64,000 nt of DNA from Corynebacterium tuberculostearicum (GTDB lineage Bacteria; Actinomycetota; Actinomycetes; Mycobacteriales; Mycobacteriaceae). Location: positions 806,001 through 870,000 of the forward strand of contig NZ_CP065972.1 of NCBI RefSeq assembly GCF_016127015.1. The letters are read 5' to 3'. The notes under the pieces were generated by a model. The model ran no database searches. It saw only the letters and a list, made by a program, of their open reading frames with translations, and had not been told where the DNA came from. The position numbers and the translations under genes were made by a program. Below are positions 34,973 through 44,262 of the stretch, in pieces (position 1 is the stretch's first letter; the number at the start of each line of letters is the position of its first letter).

Positions 34973-36433
34973 ATGCCATCTTCTAACACCCCGCAGGTTG
35001 CGATTAACGATATCGGAACCGCAGAGGACTTCCTCGCAGCTGTAGACGCCACCATCAAGTACTTCAACGATGGTGACATTGTCGAGGGTACTGTCGTCAA
35101 GGTTGACCACGACGAGGTACTGCTGGACATCGGATACAAGACCGAAGGTGTTATCCCTTCCCGCGAGCTGTCCATCAAGCACGACGTCAACCCAGACGAG
35201 GTTGTTGAGGTCGGCGATGAGGTTGACGCACTTGTTCTCACCAAGGAGGACAAGGAAGGTCGTCTGATCCTGTCCAAGAAGCGTGCGCAGTACGAGCGTG
35301 CATGGGGCGCCATCGAGGAGCTGCAGGCCAAGGAAGAGCCTGTTACCGGTACCGTTATCGAGGTTGTCAAGGGCGGCCTCATCCTGGATATCGGCCTGCG
35401 TGGCTTCTTGCCTGCATCCCTCGTTGAGATGCGTCGCGTCCGTGACCTGGAGCCGTACATCGGCCAGGAGCTGGAAGCAAAGATCATCGAGCTGGACAAG
35501 CAGCGCAACAACGTTGTCCTCTCCCGCCGTGCATACCTCGAGCAGACCCAGTCCGAGGTTCGCTCCGAGTTCCTGCACCAGCTGCAGAAGGGCCAGGTCC
35601 GCAAGGGCGTTGTTTCCTCCATCGTCAACTTCGGCGCCTTCGTCGATCTCGGCGGTGTCGACGGCCTGGTTCACGTTTCCGAGCTGTCTTGGAAGCACAT
35701 TGACCACCCATCTGAGGTTGTCACCGTTGGTGACGAGGTAACCGTTGAGGTTCTGGACGTCGATCTGGACCGCGAGCGCGTTTCCCTGTCCCTGAAGGCT
35801 ACCCAGGAAGATCCGTGGCGCGTATTCGCCCGCACCCACGCTGTGGGCCAGATCGTTCCGGGCAAGGTGACCAAGCTCGTTCCGTTCGGCGCCTTCGTCC
35901 GCGTCGAGGAGGGCATCGAGGGCCTCGTTCACATCTCCGAGCTGGCTCAGCGCCACGTCGAGGTTCCGGACCAGGTTGTCACCGTTGGCCAGGAAGTTAT
36001 GGTCAAGGTCATCGACATCGATCTCGAGCGTCGTCGTATCTCCCTGTCCGTTAAGCAGGCAGACGAGGACTACACCGAAGAGTTCGATCCGTCCAAGTAC
36101 GGCATGGCTGACTCCTACGACGAGCAGGGCAACTACGTCTTCCCTGAGGGCTTCGACCCTGAGACCAACGAGTGGAAGGAAGGCTTCGACGAGCAGCGTC
36201 AGGCTTGGGAGGCACGCTACGCAGAGTCCGAGCGTCGCTTCAACCTGCACACCGCTCAGATCGAGCGCAACCGCGCCGCAGCCGCTGAGGCTGCTGAGTC
36301 TGCAGAGTCCTCCAACTACTCCTCTGATTCCTCCGATGCAGCTCCGGCATCCGAGACTCAGGCAGAGGTTGGCGGCTCCCTGGCTTCCGACGAGCAGCTC
36401 GCTGCACTGCGCGACAAGCTGGCTGGCAACTAA
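34973..36433 (+). CDS. rpsA: 30S ribosomal protein S1
   Basis: This 486-residue protein consists of four S1 RNA-binding domains in tandem (about residues 35-105, 120-190, 205-280 and 290-365), e.g. GDIVEGTVVKVDHDEVLLDI and KGVVSSIVNFGAFVDLGGVDG. An acidic, Ser/Ala-rich tail ends it. It helps mRNA bind to the ribosome. The ATG at 34973 (MPSSNTPQVAINDIG) is chosen on family alignment with GGAG 11 nt upstream; the frame extends 15 codons more without support. Codon use is strongly biased, as expected for a highly expressed gene. Confidence 0.96.
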   Translation: MPSSNTPQVAINDIGTAEDFLAAVDATIKYFNDGDIVEGTVVKVDHDEVLLDIGYKTEGVIPSRELSIKHDVNPDEVVEVGDEVDALVLTKEDKEGRLILSKKRAQYERAWGAIEELQAKEEPVTGTVIEVVKGGLILDIGLRGFLPASLVEMRRVRDLEPYIGQELEAKIIELDKQRNNVVLSRRAYLEQTQSEVRSEFLHQLQKGQVRKGVVSSIVNFGAFVDLGGVDGLVHVSELSWKHIDHPSEVVTVGDEVTVEVLDVDLDRERVSLSLKATQEDPWRVFARTHAVGQIVPGKVTKLVPFGAFVRVEEGIEGLVHISELAQRHVEVPDQVVTVGQEVMVKVIDIDLERRRISLSVKQADEDYTEEFDPSKYGMADSYDEQGNYVFPEGFDPETNEWKEGFDEQRQAWEARYAESERRFNLHTAQIERNRAAAAEAAESAESSNYSSDSSDAAPASETQAEVGGSLASDEQLAALRDKLAGN

Positions 36434-36476
36434 AGCTTCCGCTTAGTTTCCGCTAAGCCTTAGGGCTTTGCTCACC

Positions 36477-36519
36477 GCCGCGCCCACTTCATCACCTAGA
36501 TGGGGTGGGCGCGGCTTTT
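36477..36519 (+). terminator. Terminator after rpsA
   Basis: A perfect 11-bp stem GCCGCGCCCAC (36477-36487)/GTGGGCGCGGC (36505-36515) is followed by TTTT. Confidence 0.92.
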
Positions 36520-36540
36520 GTGATCTTATAGACAATTAGT

Positions 36541-36704
36541 GCAAACGTTTGCCAGATTGTTTACTGCCTCTAGGTGGTTGACCAGCGACGAAGTAAAGAC
36601 AAATAGAAAAACTCCCTGGCAAGTCCACAAAACGGGCTTTTGTTCATGTGGGAATCCTCTTATACTCAAGTGTGACGTTATAGCCAGTGCAGTACTGGTT
36701 ATAA
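36541..36704 (+). promoter_or_regulatory. ptsG promoter region with two palindromes
   Basis: A 12-bp perfect palindrome GCAAACGTTTGC (36541-36552) has the form of a LacI/GalR-family operator. A promoter follows with a -10 TATACT (36661-36666) and a weak -35 (TTTGTT or TTGTTC near 36640). Just downstream of the expected start lies an 11-bp inverted repeat (36678-36688 with 36694-36704, one mismatch), overlapping TGTGACGTTATAGCCA, a half-match to GlxR-type TGTGA-N6-TCACA sites. SugR and GlxR are known regulators of corynebacterial ptsG; which protein binds where is inference. Confidence 0.55.
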
Positions 36705-36729
36705 GTGGTATCGAATTGAGGAGTAAGAA

Positions 36730-38781
36730 GTGGCATCTATCAAGGACACTTCCGCCCACATCGTTGAAAGTATTGGCGGCGCCGACAACATCACGTCGCT
36801 GACGCACTGTGCGACGCGCTTGCGCTTTCAACTTGCTGATGCGGGGAGAGTTGATCAAGAAAAGCTCGATAGCGATCCAGCGGTGCTTGGCACCGTGCCG
36901 CAGGGCGCTCACGGCTACCAGGTAGTCATGGGCGGCGGCGTTGCTGACTACTACAACGAGATCATCAAACAGTCCGGTGTGCATGCCTCCGGCGACAAAG
37001 AGGCGTCCTCCAAGAAGGAATATGACGGGGTTCGCGGTAAGTACGACTGGGTGGATTACTGCTTCGAGTTCCTTTCTGATACCTTCCGCCCCGTCCTGTG
37101 GGCGTTGCTTGGTGCCTCACTCATCATCATGTTGCTGATCCTGGCAGACACCGCGCACATTCAGGATTTCCGCGCTCCGCTGGAGGAGCAGCCGGAAGGC
37201 TTCCGCTTGGCTCACGCCATGTACCAGTCGGTCTTCTACTTCTTGCCGGTGATGGTCGGTGCGACCGCGGCCCAAAAGTTGGGTGCGAATATGTGGGTCT
37301 CCGCGGCTATTCCCGCAGCTCTGCTGACTCCTGAATTTATGTCGCTGGGTGAGCAAGGCGATACGGTCAACGTATTTGGCCTGCCGCTGGTTATTAACTC
37401 TTATGGCTCCCAGGTTTTCCCGCCCATTTTGGCCGCAATCGGCCTGTACTGGGTGGAAAAGGGGCTAAAGAAGATTATTCCTAGCGCGGTTCATATGGTC
37501 TTCGTGCCGTTCTTCTCTCTGCTCATTATGATTCCGGCAACGGCCTTCTTACTCGGCCCGTTCGGCATTGGTGTGGGCAACGGCATTTCCTGGATCCTGT
37601 ACCAGATCAATGATTTCTCGCCGTTCATCCTGGCTATCGTTATTCCGCTGCTGTACCCGTTCCTCGTTCCGATGGGCTTGCACTGGCCGCTGAACGTCAT
37701 CATGATTCAGAACATCGCAACCTACGGCTACGACTTTATTCAGGGCCCGATGGGCGCATGGAACTTCGCTTGCTTCGGCGTCGTAGGCGCGGTCATGGTT
37801 ATCTCCTTCAGGGAGAAGAACAATGCCATGCGCCAGGTTTCTATCGGTGCCTTCGCTGCGGGCATGCTCGGTGGCGTGTCGGAGCCTTCCCTCTACGGTA
37901 TCTTGTTGCGCTTCCGCCGCAGCTACTACCGGTTGCTGCCAGGTTGTGCGATAGGCGGCGCCATCATCGGTCTCTTCGATGTCCGCGCTGAGGCCTTCGT
38001 CTTTACCTCTGCGTTGACCACTGGCGCTATGACCCCGCAGCTGGGTTACGTACTTGGTATCGCGGCTGCGTTCCTTACCTCTTTCTTCCTGACCTTGTTC
38101 TTCGGCTACCGCACTGCAGAGGAAAAGCAGGAAGACTTGGAGCGCATCGCTCGCGAACAGGGCGAATCTGTGGAGGACGTAGCTGCTCGTTCGGAGTTTA
38201 AGCCCACCAATGCTGGGAAGGAAGAGTCCTCGAATGCGGGTGGCGCAGTTGCTGCCAGCGCTGCGGGCGCTGCTGCTACTGGTGTTGCCGCCAAGCAGGC
38301 TGGCAAGGACGACATCGTGCTGGATTCCCCTCTGGAAGGCGAGGCAGTAGATCTTTCGGAGGTTCCGGATCCTATCTTCGCAGGCGCAAAGCTGGGGCCT
38401 GGCATGGCTGTCCAGCCAACTGGCAATACCGTCTATGCGCCTGCCGACGGCAAGGTGCTCACCGTTCAAAAGTCCGGCCATGCGGTAGGCCTAAGCCTCG
38501 ACAATGGCGTGCAGCTGCTCATTCACGTAGGTCTCGATACCGTTGAGCTGGGAGGCGAGGGCTTCGATGTGCACGTGGAAAAGAAGCAACGCATATCCGC
38601 AGGTGACAAGTTGATTAGCTTTGACCCGGAATTCATTCGTTCCAAGGGCTATAACTTGATTACTCCAGTTGTGGTCACTAACGCCACTAAGTTCGGCGCG
38701 GTCTCCGGCGAAGTCGGCCAGGTTACCCTGAATGATGATTTGCTCCGCATTCCACCGAAGCCAGAGGAAGCAGCGGAATAA
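36730..38781 (+). CDS. ptsG: Glucose-specific PTS permease EIIBCA
   Basis: This 683-residue fused permease takes up glucose and phosphorylates it, with phosphate passed from HPr. The EIIB domain (1-90) has the phospho-cysteine Cys27 in SLTHCATRLRF. The EIIC domain (about 110-480) spans the membrane and has GGVSEPSLYGIL. An Ala-rich linker (about 500-530) leads to EIIA, with phospho-His599 in LLIHVGLDTVEL. Domain order, length and the VRGKYDWVDYCFEFLSDTFRPVLWALLG segment match C. glutamicum PtsG, and the place next to coaE agrees. The close relatives BglF and PtsS share the plan, so sugar choice is likely but not certain. The start is GTG with GAGGAG upstream. Confidence 0.93.
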   Translation: MASIKDTSAHIVESIGGADNITSLTHCATRLRFQLADAGRVDQEKLDSDPAVLGTVPQGAHGYQVVMGGGVADYYNEIIKQSGVHASGDKEASSKKEYDGVRGKYDWVDYCFEFLSDTFRPVLWALLGASLIIMLLILADTAHIQDFRAPLEEQPEGFRLAHAMYQSVFYFLPVMVGATAAQKLGANMWVSAAIPAALLTPEFMSLGEQGDTVNVFGLPLVINSYGSQVFPPILAAIGLYWVEKGLKKIIPSAVHMVFVPFFSLLIMIPATAFLLGPFGIGVGNGISWILYQINDFSPFILAIVIPLLYPFLVPMGLHWPLNVIMIQNIATYGYDFIQGPMGAWNFACFGVVGAVMVISFREKNNAMRQVSIGAFAAGMLGGVSEPSLYGILLRFRRSYYRLLPGCAIGGAIIGLFDVRAEAFVFTSALTTGAMTPQLGYVLGIAAAFLTSFFLTLFFGYRTAEEKQEDLERIAREQGESVEDVAARSEFKPTNAGKEESSNAGGAVAASAAGAAATGVAAKQAGKDDIVLDSPLEGEAVDLSEVPDPIFAGAKLGPGMAVQPTGNTVYAPADGKVLTVQKSGHAVGLSLDNGVQLLIHVGLDTVELGGEGFDVHVEKKQRISAGDKLISFDPEFIRSKGYNLITPVVVTNATKFGAVSGEVGQVTLNDDLLRIPPKPEEAAE

Positions 38782-38808
38782 GGGATCGCTGACACCTATA
38801 GCGACAGA

Positions 38809-38845
38809 GGAATCCCACATCATCGCGTATGGTGGGGTTCCTTTT
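38809..38845 (+). terminator. Terminator after ptsG
   Basis: A 10-bp stem GGAATCCCAC (38809-38818)/GTGGGGTTCC (38832-38841) with one G-T pair is followed by TTTT, 17 nt before coaE. Confidence 0.85.
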
Positions 38846-38862
38846 CGCGTAGGGTGGCTGCC

Positions 38863-39462
38863 ATGAAACTCATTGGGCTTACAGGTGGTATTGGCAGTGG
38901 CAAGTCAACAGTCGCGAGGATCTGCCGCGAACGCGGATGGGAAGTGGTCGATGCCGATGGCATCGCGCGCGACGTCGTCAAGCCCGGGCGGCCTGCGTTA
39001 GCGGAGCTGGCGTCAGCATTTGGAGAAGATATTTTGCTGGCAGATGGCAGCCTTAACCGCAAGGAATTGGCCCGGCGAGCCTTTGCGGACAAGGAACACA
39101 CCGAGTTGTTGAATTCCATTACCCATCCACGCATCCAAGCGGAAACGCAGCGCCAATTCGCGGCGGCACGTGAAGATGGCTATGATTTTGCGGTTTACGA
39201 TATGCCGCTTTTGGTAGATAACGGCTTAGACAAAGACATGGACTACGTCATCGTGGTGGACGTGGCGGTAGAAGAGCGCGTCCGTCGCCTCGTAGCTTCA
39301 CGCGGGTTGGAAGAGGAAGACGCGCGCCGTCGCATTGCAGCGCAGGTACCTGATGAGGTGCGATTGGCCGCGGCTACGCACGTCATTGACAACAATGGCA
39401 CGTTGGAGCAGTTGCGCGCGCGAGCGGCCGAGGTCATGGACCGCATAGAAGCGGACTCTTAG
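38863..39462 (+). CDS. coaE: Dephospho-CoA kinase
   Basis: This 199-residue P-loop kinase phosphorylates dephospho-CoA, the last step of coenzyme A synthesis. Walker A is GLTGGIGSGKSTVARI; VVDADGIARDVV, ITHPRI and YDMPLLVDNG are typical. The ATG at 38863 has AGGGTGG upstream; a GTG three codons earlier is possible. It follows ptsG after a terminator, so it probably has its own promoter. Confidence 0.95.
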   Translation: MKLIGLTGGIGSGKSTVARICRERGWEVVDADGIARDVVKPGRPALAELASAFGEDILLADGSLNRKELARRAFADKEHTELLNSITHPRIQAETQRQFAAAREDGYDFAVYDMPLLVDNGLDKDMDYVIVVDVAVEERVRRLVASRGLEEEDARRRIAAQVPDEVRLAAATHVIDNNGTLEQLRARAAEVMDRIEADS

Positions 39463-39552
39463 ATGCGGAGTCACCCAAACTTTAACCGTTGGGCGGGTAG
39501 AGTTTACGCAGTTTAGAAGTTGTGTTAACTTCCGCGTCTTAAGCTACTCGCC

Positions 39553-39915
39553 GTGGGAACGTGGGATACTGGACCTTTTGATAATCACGCTGCGCGAGAA
39601 CTGCTCGCTAGCCTGCGTGATGGTTCTTTCGATCTCACAGCCTTTCAGAAGTCATGTGCCGAGGAGCCCTTAGACTCCGATGACGCGGAAACCATGATCG
39701 CGCTGGGCGCTCTGTTAAAGCTGAAGGCTGATGCACTGCCGGAAGGCATTCACCGCGAGGATCTTGCACCCCTGTATACACCGCAGTCTAAAGCATGGTT
39801 GCGTCGCCGCATTAATAGTGCAATGCGCCCAGAGACGTCTTCTGTCTATGCGCTGTGGGAGACCACCGGCGAGCTGGAAGAGTGGCTGCGCACCGCGCAG
39901 GACTCCTTGCCGTGA
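39553..39915 (+). CDS. DUF4259-family protein
   Basis: This 120-residue soluble protein starts at GTG with MGTWDTGPFDNHAARELL, the hallmark N-terminus of DUF4259 proteins. The family is small, acidic and helical, with no known function. The middle ALGALLKLKADALPEGI and the end ETTGELEEWLRTAQDSL fit. A GAAGTT/AACTTC inverted repeat lies upstream at 39516-39532. The uvrB gene follows after 40 nt. Confidence 0.82.
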   Translation: MGTWDTGPFDNHAARELLASLRDGSFDLTAFQKSCAEEPLDSDDAETMIALGALLKLKADALPEGIHREDLAPLYTPQSKAWLRRRINSAMRPETSSVYALWETTGELEEWLRTAQDSLP

Positions 39916-39955
39916 ACATAGCTAGCCGCGCCATATAAGCAGTAGAGTAGTGGGC

Positions 39956-42049
39956 ATGGCTTTTGCTGCTGAACATCCTCTTATTCCAAATTCCGAGCAC
40001 CGCGTCGTCAGCGAGGTCGAGCGCACCCCAGGTGAGTTTCAGGTTGTCTCTGAATACGAACCGGCCGGCGACCAGCCCGCTGCTATTGCAGAGCTCAATG
40101 AGCGCCTCAACCGCGATGAGCGCGATGTAGTACTCATGGGTGCTACCGGTACAGGTAAGTCCGCCACAGCTGCATGGTTGATCGAAAAACAGCAGCGACC
40201 CACGCTGGTGATGGCACCAAATAAGACCCTGGCAGCGCAGCTAGCGAACGAGCTGCGCCAACTTTTGCCGCATAACGCGGTGGAGTACTTCGTTTCTTAT
40301 TATGACTATTACCAGCCAGAGGCTTATATTGCGCAGACGGATACCTATATTGAGAAGGATTCGTCTATCAACGAGGATGTAGAGCGCCTGCGCCACTCGG
40401 CCACCTCGGCGCTGCTGTCCCGCCGGGACGTGGTGGTTGTGTCCTCGGTGTCCTGCATCTATGGCTTGGGTACACCGCAGTCCTATTTGGATCGCTCGGT
40501 CATTATTTCCGTGGACGAGGAGCTAGACCGGGACCGCTTCCTCCGTTTGTTGGTGGATATCCAATACGAACGCAACGACGTAGGATTTACCCGCGGCACC
40601 TTCCGCGCCAAGGGCGACACGGTCGATATCATTCCGGCGTATGAGGAACGTGCGGTGCGCATTGAATTCTTCGGCGATGATATTGATTCTCTCTACTACA
40701 TTCATCCCGTCACTGGCGATGTCATCGAGGAAGTAGATGAGGTGCGCATCTTTCCCGCGACCCACTACGTGGCCGGACCTGAACGCATGGAAAAGGCCGT
40801 AGCTGCCATCAAAGAGGAATTGGCCGAGCGCCTGGACGATCTAGAAAACCGCGGCAAACTGCTGGAGGCACAACGACTTCGCATGCGCACCGAATACGAT
40901 CTAGAAATGATCGAGCAGGTAGGTTTTTGCTCCGGCATCGAGAACTACTCCCGCCACGTCGATGGCCGTCCAGCCGGTTCCGCGCCGGCTACGCTGCTGG
41001 ATTACTTTCCCGAGGATTTTCTCACCATTATTGACGAGTCTCACGTCACGGTCCCACAGATTGGCGGCATGTTCGAGGGCGATATGTCCCGCAAGCGCAA
41101 TCTGGTGGAATTCGGCTTCCGTCTGCCCTCCGCGGTGGATAACCGCCCGCTGACCTTCGATGAGTTTGAACAACGCGTGGGACAAACCGTCTACATGTCC
41201 GCCACCCCTGGCGACTTTGAACTTACGTCCTCGGACGGTGAGTACGTGGAGCAGGTGATTCGCCCAACTGGTCTGGTGGATCCGAAGGTTACCGTCAAAC
41301 CTACGAAGGGCCAGATTGATGATCTCATCGATGAGGTACGCACCCGCATTTCGCAGCAAGAGCGAGTCCTGGTGACCACGCTGACTAAACGCATGGCAGA
41401 AGACCTCACCGATTACTTGTTGGAGCAAGGCATTAAGGTGCGCTACTTGCACTCGGATATCGATACCTTGCAGCGCGTCGAGCTTTTGCGGCAATTGCGC
41501 CTCGGCGAGTTTGATGTGCTGGTGGGCATTAACCTCCTGCGTGAGGGCCTTGACCTCCCCGAGGTATCGCTCGTTGCCATCTTGGATGCGGACAAGGAAG
41601 GCTTCTTGCGCTCTACCACCTCGCTCATCCAGACCATTGGCCGTGCTGCCCGTAACGTCTCTGGCGAGGTGATTATGTATGCCGATAAAATCACCGATTC
41701 GATGCAAGAGGCAATCGAGGAGACGGAGCGACGCCGCGAAAAGCAAATAGCCTATAACAAGGAACACGGCATTGACCCGCAGCCTTTGCGGAAGAAGATT
41801 GCCGACATCCTTGACCAAGTCTATGAAGACGGCGGGGACGAAGAGTCTAACTCTGATCCCTCTACAGTGGTGGAGAAGCGGGATATTTCCAGCATGGCTA
41901 CCGATGAGGTGCAGGCGCTTATCGACGATCTCTCGGCCCAAATGGGTGCCGCCGCGCGCGAGCTTAAATTTGAACTGGCTGGTCGTCTGCGCGATGAGAT
42001 TGCTGATCTAAAGAAGGAATTGCGTGGATTGAAGGAAGCGGGGATTTAG
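39956..42049 (+). CDS. uvrB: Excinuclease ABC subunit B
   Basis: This 697-residue protein verifies damage in nucleotide-excision repair after UvrA loading. Walker A is [14 protein letters not shown], the beta-hairpin region has [11 protein letters not shown], and helicase motifs include SATPGDFEL and [10 protein letters not shown]. The C-terminal UVR domain ([13 protein letters not shown]...[15 protein letters not shown]) recruits UvrC. The ATG at 39956 is chosen (MAFAAEHPL); a GTG two codons upstream is the alternative. uvrA is encoded 6.4 kb away. Confidence 0.97.
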   Translation: MAFAAEHPLIPNSEHRVVSEVERTPGEFQVVSEYEPAGDQPAAIAELNERLNRDERDVVLMGATGTGKSATAAWLIEKQQRPTLVMAPNKTLAAQLANELRQLLPHNAVEYFVSYYDYYQPEAYIAQTDTYIEKDSSINEDVERLRHSATSALLSRRDVVVVSSVSCIYGLGTPQSYLDRSVIISVDEELDRDRFLRLLVDIQYERNDVGFTRGTFRAKGDTVDIIPAYEERAVRIEFFGDDIDSLYYIHPVTGDVIEEVDEVRIFPATHYVAGPERMEKAVAAIKEELAERLDDLENRGKLLEAQRLRMRTEYDLEMIEQVGFCSGIENYSRHVDGRPAGSAPATLLDYFPEDFLTIIDESHVTVPQIGGMFEGDMSRKRNLVEFGFRLPSAVDNRPLTFDEFEQRVGQTVYMSATPGDFELTSSDGEYVEQVIRPTGLVDPKVTVKPTKGQIDDLIDEVRTRISQQERVLVTTLTKRMAEDLTDYLLEQGIKVRYLHSDIDTLQRVELLRQLRLGEFDVLVGINLLREGLDLPEVSLVAILDADKEGFLRSTTSLIQTIGRAARNVSGEVIMYADKITDSMQEAIEETERRREKQIAYNKEHGIDPQPLRKKIADILDQVYEDGGDEESNSDPSTVVEKRDISSMATDEVQALIDDLSAQMGAAARELKFELAGRLRDEIADLKKELRGLKEAGI

Positions 42050-42178
42050 TTTTCTCCCCCTGAAAGTGATGATTGGCTCCGAGGGTACTTTTCTAAAAGG
42101 CTGCGCTAGTTATACTGGATAAGTGCCAGAAGCGCCGTTTAGTTGTCACTGCGAAATAGTTCAACTGCAAGGAGAATA

Positions 42179-42631
42179 ATGCTTACTTATAAAAACATTG
42201 CCGTCGGCACCGATGGCTCTGAAACCTCCCTGCGCGCAGTCCGCGCTGCGGCGTCCATGGCACGGGCGTACGACGCTAAGCTGATTATTATCTCAGCTTT
42301 TTATAACCACGCTGGATCCATGCTTGGTGCTCCGAGGGGCGACGAAGCCGGTCTGCCCGTTGTAAGTGAGGACATGGCCGGTACCTACCTGACCAATGCC
42401 ACCCGTATCGCCGAGTCGGAGGGTGCGGAACACATTGAGATCGTAGGGAAATCTGGAGACCCAGTAAAAGCCTTGTTGGACGTAGGCCAGGACTATGACG
42501 TGGACCTGTTCGTGGTGGGAAACCGCGGCGTGAATTCCGTTCGTGGTCGAGTCTTCGGTTCTGTCCCAACGGAACTAACCCACAAGTCAAAGGTGGACGT
42601 CGTCGTAGTTAATACCAGCGAGAAACGTTAA
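42179..42631 (+). CDS. Universal stress protein (first of pair)
   Basis: This 150-residue UspA-fold protein starts at an ATG preceded by AAGGAG with 6 nt spacing. IAVGTDGSETSLRAVRAAA and the nucleotide-binding motif VGNRGVNSVRGRVFGSVPTEL mark an ATP-binding type. Such proteins aid stress survival, but the role is not specific. It is paralogous to the next gene; both follow uvrB, and a region with -10-like TATACT (42112) precedes it. Confidence 0.92.
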   Translation: MLTYKNIAVGTDGSETSLRAVRAAASMARAYDAKLIIISAFYNHAGSMLGAPRGDEAGLPVVSEDMAGTYLTNATRIAESEGAEHIEIVGKSGDPVKALLDVGQDYDVDLFVVGNRGVNSVRGRVFGSVPTELTHKSKVDVVVVNTSEKR

Positions 42632-42714
42632 TCCTTTTTCGTTGTTACACTGGCAGTAATGCCTCTGTAGGCTAAATAAACACTCTGGGTACACACCCAC
42701 AAAGAAAGGTCATC

Positions 42715-43155
42715 ATGAGCGACTACAACTCGATCGTTGTCGGTACTGACGGTTCTAAGTCTTCTCTCCTCGCTGTAGAGCGAGCAGCTAAGATCGCCGC
42801 TGCTTTCGATTCCAATCTGATTATCGGTTGTGCTTACTACGAAAACCAGGAGCAGGCTTCCAAGACCCTGCGTCAGGATTCCGTAACCATTTTGGGCGAT
42901 GAGAAGGCGGGGGAAAACCTCAAGGAGGCTAAGGCACACGCTGAGAAGTTCGGCGCTTCCAAGGTCGAAACCGCTGTTCGCCCGGGCACCCCAGTGCAGG
43001 CCCTGATGTCCATCGTCAACGACAACCATGCTGACCTGCTTATCGTGGGCAACCGCGGCATCAACTCCCTGACCGGTCGTCTGCTGGGCTCCGTGCCAGC
43101 AGACGTTGCTCGCCAGTCTGACTGCGATGTAATGATCGTTCACACCGTCAGCTAA
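42715..43155 (+). CDS. Universal stress protein (second of pair)
   Basis: This 146-residue paralogue of the previous gene has IVVGTDGSKSSLLAVERAA and VGNRGINSLTGRLLGSVPADV, again with an intact ATP-binding motif (GxRG, then GxxS). GAAAGGTC precedes the ATG. An 83-nt gap separates the pair, enough for a separate promoter. A strong bidirectional terminator follows. Confidence 0.93.
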   Translation: MSDYNSIVVGTDGSKSSLLAVERAAKIAAAFDSNLIIGCAYYENQEQASKTLRQDSVTILGDEKAGENLKEAKAHAEKFGASKVETAVRPGTPVQALMSIVNDNHADLLIVGNRGINSLTGRLLGSVPADVARQSDCDVMIVHTVS

Positions 43156-43167
43156 AAGCGGTGATTA

Positions 43168-43209
43168 AAACCCGCCTTGGTCTTGTTCTGGAAAGACCAA
43201 GGCGGGTTT
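43168..43209. terminator. Bidirectional terminator
   Basis: A perfect 17-bp stem (43168-43184 with 43193-43209) has an 8-nt loop, with an AAA start and a TTT end. It separates the rightward stress-protein gene from the leftward App1-like gene. Confidence 0.93.
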
Positions 43210-43225
43210 CGTCGTTAAGCGCAGC

Positions 43226-44242
43226 TTAGTCCTTAGGGTGTGCGGCGTTGAATGCGGCGGCGATGGCGTTACCGTTCGCGCCCTGAATCAAGGGGATAGA
43301 GAAGTCGCCCTCCTCATTGGCAGCGGCCAAAGGGCTCAGCGAGCCGTGGGAGAGCAACTGCTCCTGCGGGCTCAGATTGCGGATGAGCACAGAGTGAATC
43401 CGGTCCGGATGCTCATTAGCCACATCGCCGTAGGTCAATGGATCATGTTGTCCGTCATCGCCAATGAGAATCCATTGCATATCCGGGTAGGCAATGAGCA
43501 GATTGCGCAGCTGAACACGCTTGTGCTCCTGACCGCTGCGGAAAAGTCCCGTCTCCGTTGGGCCCCAGTCCGTCAGCAGCATGGGACCCGCGGGGAAACC
43601 ATGGTGAGACAGGAATTTCTTGAGCGAGCCAAAAGTATTCCAAGCGCCCGTAGATAGATAAAATACTGGGGCTTGGGGGAAGCGCTGTTGTAGTTGAGCA
43701 TAGAATTCGGCCATTCCGGGAACGGCCTGTCGCTTGCTAGGGCGCTTGGCCCAGGAATTCCACGCCGCGGTGAGCGCACGCGGCAGCCACGTGACAAGCA
43801 CCGTGTCATCGATATCGCTAACAATGCCGATCTTGGCCGCCGGATCAACGATAAGTAGTTGGGCCTCCACGGCATTCGCGTTTGCGGCCTCGATTGTTGC
43901 CGTATGCCACCCGGGCTCTAATCCGTGGTCATGGACTAGTAAGTCAATGTATCCGTTTCGATCGGTGGTGCCGGTGACAGTCTTTTCCCCAATAGTTACC
44001 GAAACGTCGTGGTGTTCTACTTGAATGGTGAGAAACTGCTGGTAGCCGCGCTTGCCCCATGTATCCCTTTTGCCTTCATCAGGATCGTGCATGAGTACGC
44101 GGCCGAAGACTCTCACCTGTTCGGTGGTGCCATAACCTGTATATCCCACAATCAGGGGCTGCCACCCACCCCGTTGGGAGCGTTTCAAGGTAAAGGAATT
44201 TAGCGAGCTTTCAGCTTTGCGCATGATGTCAGATAAGGCCAT
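43226..44242 (-). CDS. App1-like phosphatase-domain protein (DUF2183)
   Basis: This 338-residue protein has an N-terminal beta domain (about 25-130) and a C-terminal haloacid-dehalogenase-like App1 domain beginning IGIVSDIDDTVLVTWLPR, where DxDxT is the nucleophile motif. FYLSTGAWNTF and ILIGDDGQHDPLTYG supply the later motifs. Yeast App1 is a phosphatidate phosphatase, and bacterial members are thought to act on lipid phosphates. It follows the HelD gene leftward after 20 nt. Confidence 0.88.
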   Translation of the reverse strand: MALSDIMRKAESSLNSFTLKRSQRGGWQPLIVGYTGYGTTEQVRVFGRVLMHDPDEGKRDTWGKRGYQQFLTIQVEHHDVSVTIGEKTVTGTTDRNGYIDLLVHDHGLEPGWHTATIEAANANAVEAQLLIVDPAAKIGIVSDIDDTVLVTWLPRALTAAWNSWAKRPSKRQAVPGMAEFYAQLQQRFPQAPVFYLSTGAWNTFGSLKKFLSHHGFPAGPMLLTDWGPTETGLFRSGQEHKRVQLRNLLIAYPDMQWILIGDDGQHDPLTYGDVANEHPDRIHSVLIRNLSPQEQLLSHGSLSPLAAANEEGDFSIPLIQGANGNAIAAAFNAAHPKD

Positions 44243-44262
44243 AGCATGAAGCTTACGGGAGC

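Noticed and set aside
34952..36250. 432-residue open frame antisense to rpsA
   Set aside because: It mirrors the strongly biased codons of rpsA, has a Leu/Asn/Val-rich chance composition and no start signal.
36678..36704. Inverted repeat before ptsG as a terminator or antiterminator target
   Set aside because: No T run follows and it lies at the transcript start, which fits an operator better.
40901..41941. 346-residue open frame antisense to uvrB
   Set aside because: It lies wholly inside uvrB, has no recognisable domain and no ribosome-binding site.
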